DNA of 7,950 bases, taken from assembly GCA_905202595.1 (NCBI GenBank), contig CAJKSP010000072.1:1-7950 (forward strand), written 5' to 3'. This stretch comes from an uncultured Sutterella sp. Its GTDB lineage: Bacteria > Pseudomonadota > Gammaproteobacteria > Burkholderiales > Burkholderiaceae_F. The position numbers and the translations under genes are program-made. The notes below the pieces were generated by a model. That model was given only the letters and a program-made list of their open reading frames with translations, was not told the origin of the DNA and searched no databases. Shown in pieces: positions 5,296 to 7,950 of this stretch; the stretch's first letter is position 1, and each line of letters opens with the position of its first letter.

Positions 5296-6312
5296 ATGGC
5301 CTCTGCCGCCACTGTCCTCAAAGCGGCCGCGATTGCCGCCGTCATTGCTGCGCTAGGCGCCGCCGCCTGGGCGCTGCGTCAGGAAAGCGCCGACCCGCCC
5401 GGAAACAAAGCCTGGGGCAACGTCGACGCCAGGCAGGTGTCGCTCGCCTTTGAAGCGTCCGGACGGATCGCTTTGCTCGGCCCCGAAGAAGGCGAGCCCG
5501 TGAAGGCGGGCGACGTGCTCGGACGGCTCGATACCGCAGCGCTTGAAATCGAGCGCGAGCAGGCCCGCGCGCAGCTTCGCGGCCTGGAGGCTCAGGCCTC
5601 CATGGCGGCCGAGGGCTACCGCCGCGAAGACGTGGAAGCGGCAGAGCGCACGGCTGAATCGCTCCGGGCGCAGCTTCAGAGCGCCGAGCGCACCTACGAG
5701 CGCCAGAAGGCGCTCGCCGCCGCCAAAGCCACGAGCCGCCAGGCGCTCGACGACGCGCGCTACGCTGCCGCATCGCTCTCGAAGCAGCTTGCCGCCTCCG
5801 AAGCGCAGCTCGCCGCCTACCGCGCCGGCTTGCGTCCGCAGGAAGTGGAGAGCGCCCGCGCACAGGCCGACGCCGCCCGCGCGCAGGTCGCTGCGCTCGA
5901 CTATCAGATAGAAGTGGCCTCGGTTCTCAAGGCGCCCTCTTCGGGCGTCGTCCGCAGCCGCCTCGCCGAGCCGGGCGACATGGCGGGCCCCTCGCGCACC
6001 GTCTACCAGATTGCGCTCACCAATCCCAAATGGGTGCGCTGCTTCGTCGTCGAGACGCAGCTCGGCCTCGTGAAGGAAGGCGCTCATGCGCGCGTCTATT
6101 CCGATACGTCGGCGCCGATCGACGCGGTGGTGGGCTACGTCTCCTCCACGGCGGAATTCACGCCCAAGACCGTGCAGACGGAAGACCTCCGCACCGTGCT
6201 CGTCTACGAGGTGCGGCTCACGCTCGAGGATCCGGAGAACGTCCTGCGCCTCGGGCAGCCGGTGACGGTGGAGTTCGACCCGCCCGCCTCCGCGCCTTCG
6301 CGCGGCGCCTGA
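5296..6312 (+). CDS. ybhG: YbhG-like periplasmic membrane fusion protein of an ABC exporter
   Basis: This is the periplasmic adaptor (HlyD/membrane fusion family) that links an inner-membrane ABC exporter to an outer-membrane channel. The 338 residues compare with about 332 in E. coli YbhG. Residues 8-27 form one N-terminal membrane anchor. The first half of the lipoyl-like domain is at 41-80 (GNVDARQVSLAF, then VKAGDVLGRLD). An Ala/Glu/Arg-rich coiled-coil hairpin spans about 82-205. The second lipoyl half starts at LKAPSSGVV (211-219). A beta-barrel segment carries TAEFTPKTVQTEDLRT (285-300), nearly the same as the matching stretch of YbhG as I recall it. GAGGAG (5283-5288) lies 7 bases before the ATG and fixes the start. 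The ATPase gene begins 44 bases downstream, so the two form an operon. The exported substrate is not identifiable; the E. coli system has been linked to drugs and Na+/Li+ export. Confidence 0.9.
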   Translation: MASAATVLKAAAIAAVIAALGAAAWALRQESADPPGNKAWGNVDARQVSLAFEASGRIALLGPEEGEPVKAGDVLGRLDTAALEIEREQARAQLRGLEAQASMAAEGYRREDVEAAERTAESLRAQLQSAERTYERQKALAAAKATSRQALDDARYAAASLSKQLAASEAQLAAYRAGLRPQEVESARAQADAARAQVAALDYQIEVASVLKAPSSGVVRSRLAEPGDMAGPSRTVYQIALTNPKWVRCFVVETQLGLVKEGAHARVYSDTSAPIDAVVGYVSSTAEFTPKTVQTEDLRTVLVYEVRLTLEDPENVLRLGQPVTVEFDPPASAPSRGA

Positions 6313-6356
6313 CCCCGAGAGCGGGCCTCCTCTTCTCCACTTCTGCGAGCTCAGCC

Positions 6357-7950
6357 ATGTTCAGCTTCCGACGCGCCTCGCCCAAGCCGGCCGATCAGCC
6401 GGAAAGCCCGAAGCGGCCGTTCGGGCCGAGCGGCGGCGCGCCTGACTTTTCGCTGCCCCCGGTTGAAGCCGCCGGGCTTGTGAAGCGCTTTCCCGGTCCG
6501 AGCGGCCGGCTCTTTGAGGCAGCGGCGAGCCTCAGCTTCTCGCTCGCCCGGCCCGGCGCGCTCGTCTGCCTCACGGGGCCGGACGGCGCCGGCAAGACGA
6601 CGCTTCTGCGGCTCCTCGCCGGCATTCTGCACCCCGATGAGGGCAGCGCCCGAATTTTCGGCCTCGCACCCGACACGGACAATCCGGCGTTCGTGCAGCT
6701 CATCGGATTCATGCCGCAGCGCTTCGGCCTCTACGAAGACCTCACGGTCATCGAAAACGCCCGGCTCTTCGGCGCGCTCAAGGGCGTCGCCGGCCAGGCG
6801 CTCGAGAAGCGCTTCGCAGAGCTCCTTGCGCTCACCGGACTCGCCGGCTTCGAATCGCGCCGCGCCGGACAGCTTTCCGGCGGCATGAAGCAGAAGCTCG
6901 GCCTCGCCTGCTCGCTCCTCGCCGCGCCGAAGCTTCTCATCCTCGACGAGCCCACCGTGGGCGTCGACCCGCTCTCGCGCCGGGAGCTCTGGCGGATCAT
7001 CCGCCGCATGCAGGCCGAATCCGGCATGACGGCCCTGGTCTCGACCGCCTATCTCTCGGAAGCGGCTGAGGCGGACGACGTGCTGCTGCTCTCGGAAGGA
7101 CGCCTTATTGCGCACGAGGCGCCCGGCGCCCTCGCCGCTTTGGCCGAGGGCCTCGCCTGGTCGGCGCCGCTGGCGGCGCCCGGGCGCGCGGCGCCTGCGG
7201 CTGCCGCGCAGCTTAGGAAGCGCGCCTACATGCGCGCCGTGCGCGCCGAATCCGCCGATGCGCCGTTTCTCGACGCCGTGCCGCGCGGCGGCCGGGCGGA
7301 CGTGCTCTTTCCCGCGGGTGGAGCGCCGGCGGCCTCGCCCCTCGGCGACGCCCTCGTCCCCCGCGCGCCGACGCTTGAAGACGCCTACAGCCTTCTTACC
7401 TTTCCGACGGCTCCGGCAGAGCGGCGGGCTGCAGACGATGCGCGCTTCGGCGCCGAAGCGCCCGATGCGGCGCGTGCAGCCGGCGCGCGCGAGCGCCCGA
7501 GCATCATCACGGCGCGGTGCATCTCGCGGCGCTTCGGCAGCTTCACGGCCGTCGCCGACACGTCCTTCGACGTCAGAGAGGGCGAGATCTTCGGACTCCT
7601 CGGACCCAACGGCGCCGGCAAGACCACGACCTTCCGCATGCTCTGCGGGCTTCTGCCGCCGAGCTCGGGCGAGATCCGCGTCGCCGGCGCGGACCTGAGA
7701 ACGGCCAAGTCCGCCGCGCGCGCCCGCGTGGGCTACGTCGCACAAAAGTTTTCGCTCTACGAGCGGCTCACGGTCCGCGAGAACCTCGCCTACTTCGGGG
7801 AAAGCTTCGGCGTGCGCGGACGCGCGCTCTCAGAGCGCATTGAAGCGCTCGCCGCAGGCACCGAGCTCGAGAAGAGCCTCGAGCGGCGCACGGCCGAGCT
7901 GCCGCTCGGCGCGAAGCGCGAGCTCGCCATGGCCTGCGCCCTCATCCACC
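6357..7950 (+). CDS. ybhF: YbhF-like tandem ABC ATPase of a multidrug/cation exporter (partial, open at right edge)
   Basis: The frame runs 531 codons without a stop to the window end. Two ATP-binding domains are fused. Domain 1 (about 36-260) has Walker A GPDGAGKTT (74-82), Q-loop Q121 in MPQRFGLYEDLT, signature LSGGMKQ (173-179) and Walker B LLILDEP (193-199). Its H-loop reads STAYLSEA, with A231 where His is usual. A variable Ala/Pro-rich linker of about 120 residues follows. Domain 2 (from about 383) has Walker A GPNGAGKTT (416-424), Q463 in VAQKFSLYERLT and the atypical signature LPLGAKR (515-521). Its Walker B and H-loop are beyond the edge. E. coli YbhF (578 residues) has the same order and the same LPLG variant, so about 100-130 residues should be missing. 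A 35-residue Pro/Lys/Arg-rich N-terminal extension precedes domain 1. Only a weak SD (GCGAG, 6345-6349) precedes the ATG, so a later start is possible. Permease genes are expected downstream. Confidence 0.9.
   Translation, partial: MFSFRRASPKPADQPESPKRPFGPSGGAPDFSLPPVEAAGLVKRFPGPSGRLFEAAASLSFSLARPGALVCLTGPDGAGKTTLLRLLAGILHPDEGSARIFGLAPDTDNPAFVQLIGFMPQRFGLYEDLTVIENARLFGALKGVAGQALEKRFAELLALTGLAGFESRRAGQLSGGMKQKLGLACSLLAAPKLLILDEPTVGVDPLSRRELWRIIRRMQAESGMTALVSTAYLSEAAEADDVLLLSEGRLIAHEAPGALAALAEGLAWSAPLAAPGRAAPAAAAQLRKRAYMRAVRAESADAPFLDAVPRGGRADVLFPAGGAPAASPLGDALVPRAPTLEDAYSLLTFPTAPAERRAADDARFGAEAPDAARAAGARERPSIITARCISRRFGSFTAVADTSFDVREGEIFGLLGPNGAGKTTTFRMLCGLLPPSSGEIRVAGADLRTAKSAARARVGYVAQKFSLYERLTVRENLAYFGESFGVRGRALSERIEALAAGTELEKSLERRTAELPLGAKRELAMACALIH

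Noticed and set aside
6351..7745. Minus-strand open frame of 464 residues opposite the YbhF-like gene
   Set aside because: Long antisense frames are common in GC-rich genes. The plus frame has all ATPase motifs in order; the minus frame shows only Arg/Ala/Glu-rich noise.
1..7950. CRISPR arrays, tRNA or rRNA genes
   Set aside because: No regularly spaced direct repeats, no cloverleaf with a conserved T-loop sequence and no rRNA-like stretches were seen on either strand.

Overview
The window looks like part of a GC-rich Gram-negative chromosome. The best guess is a gut betaproteobacterium of the Sutterella/Parasutterella type. This rests on three things seen together: strong GC and Ala/Arg-rich coding, a type V autotransporter with an extended signal peptide, and an envelope ABC exporter of the YbhGFSR type. 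The taxonomic guess is inference; no rRNA or other marker gene is present.

Layout, left to right. (1) Positions 1-2489, minus strand: the N-terminal ~829 codons of a large autotransporter adhesin, open to the left edge. At the extreme left edge (2-43) sits a two-tier palindrome typical of the right end of an IS200/IS605 (TnpB-type) element. The reading frame becomes abruptly basic as it enters this palindrome, so the adhesin gene is probably interrupted there. (2) Positions 2490-2745: a gene-free stretch of about 255 bases upstream of the adhesin. It holds an AT-rich probable promoter zone, a long bulged inverted repeat and a short stem enclosing the Shine-Dalgarno (SD) sequence, so the adhesin seems to have a structured leader. 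(3) Positions 2746-3645, minus strand: an EamA/DMT ten-helix transporter. (4) Positions 3646-3845: a divergent intergenic region. (5) Positions 3846-4397, plus strand: a type I phosphoribosyltransferase that most likely starts at a GTG, followed by (6) mtnN, methylthioadenosine/S-adenosylhomocysteine nucleosidase, at 4477-5166. (7) Positions 5296-6312 and 6357-7950: a YbhG-like membrane fusion protein and a YbhF-like tandem ATPase that runs off the right edge. The permease genes (ybhS/ybhR type) are expected just beyond.

How the genes work together. MtnN releases free adenine from methylthioadenosine and S-adenosylhomocysteine. The phosphoribosyltransferase next to it could return that adenine to AMP, so the pair reads as a purine-salvage/methyl-cycle unit. 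The YbhG/YbhF pair reads as the periplasmic adaptor and ATPase of a drug or cation exporter. Most gaps in the plus-strand block hold perfect GC-rich hairpins without T-tracts.

No wholly new system is visible. The items most worth a second look are the probable transposon end inside the adhesin, the structured adhesin leader, and the way two non-canonical ATPase motifs of the YbhF-like protein fall in the same predicted ATP site.
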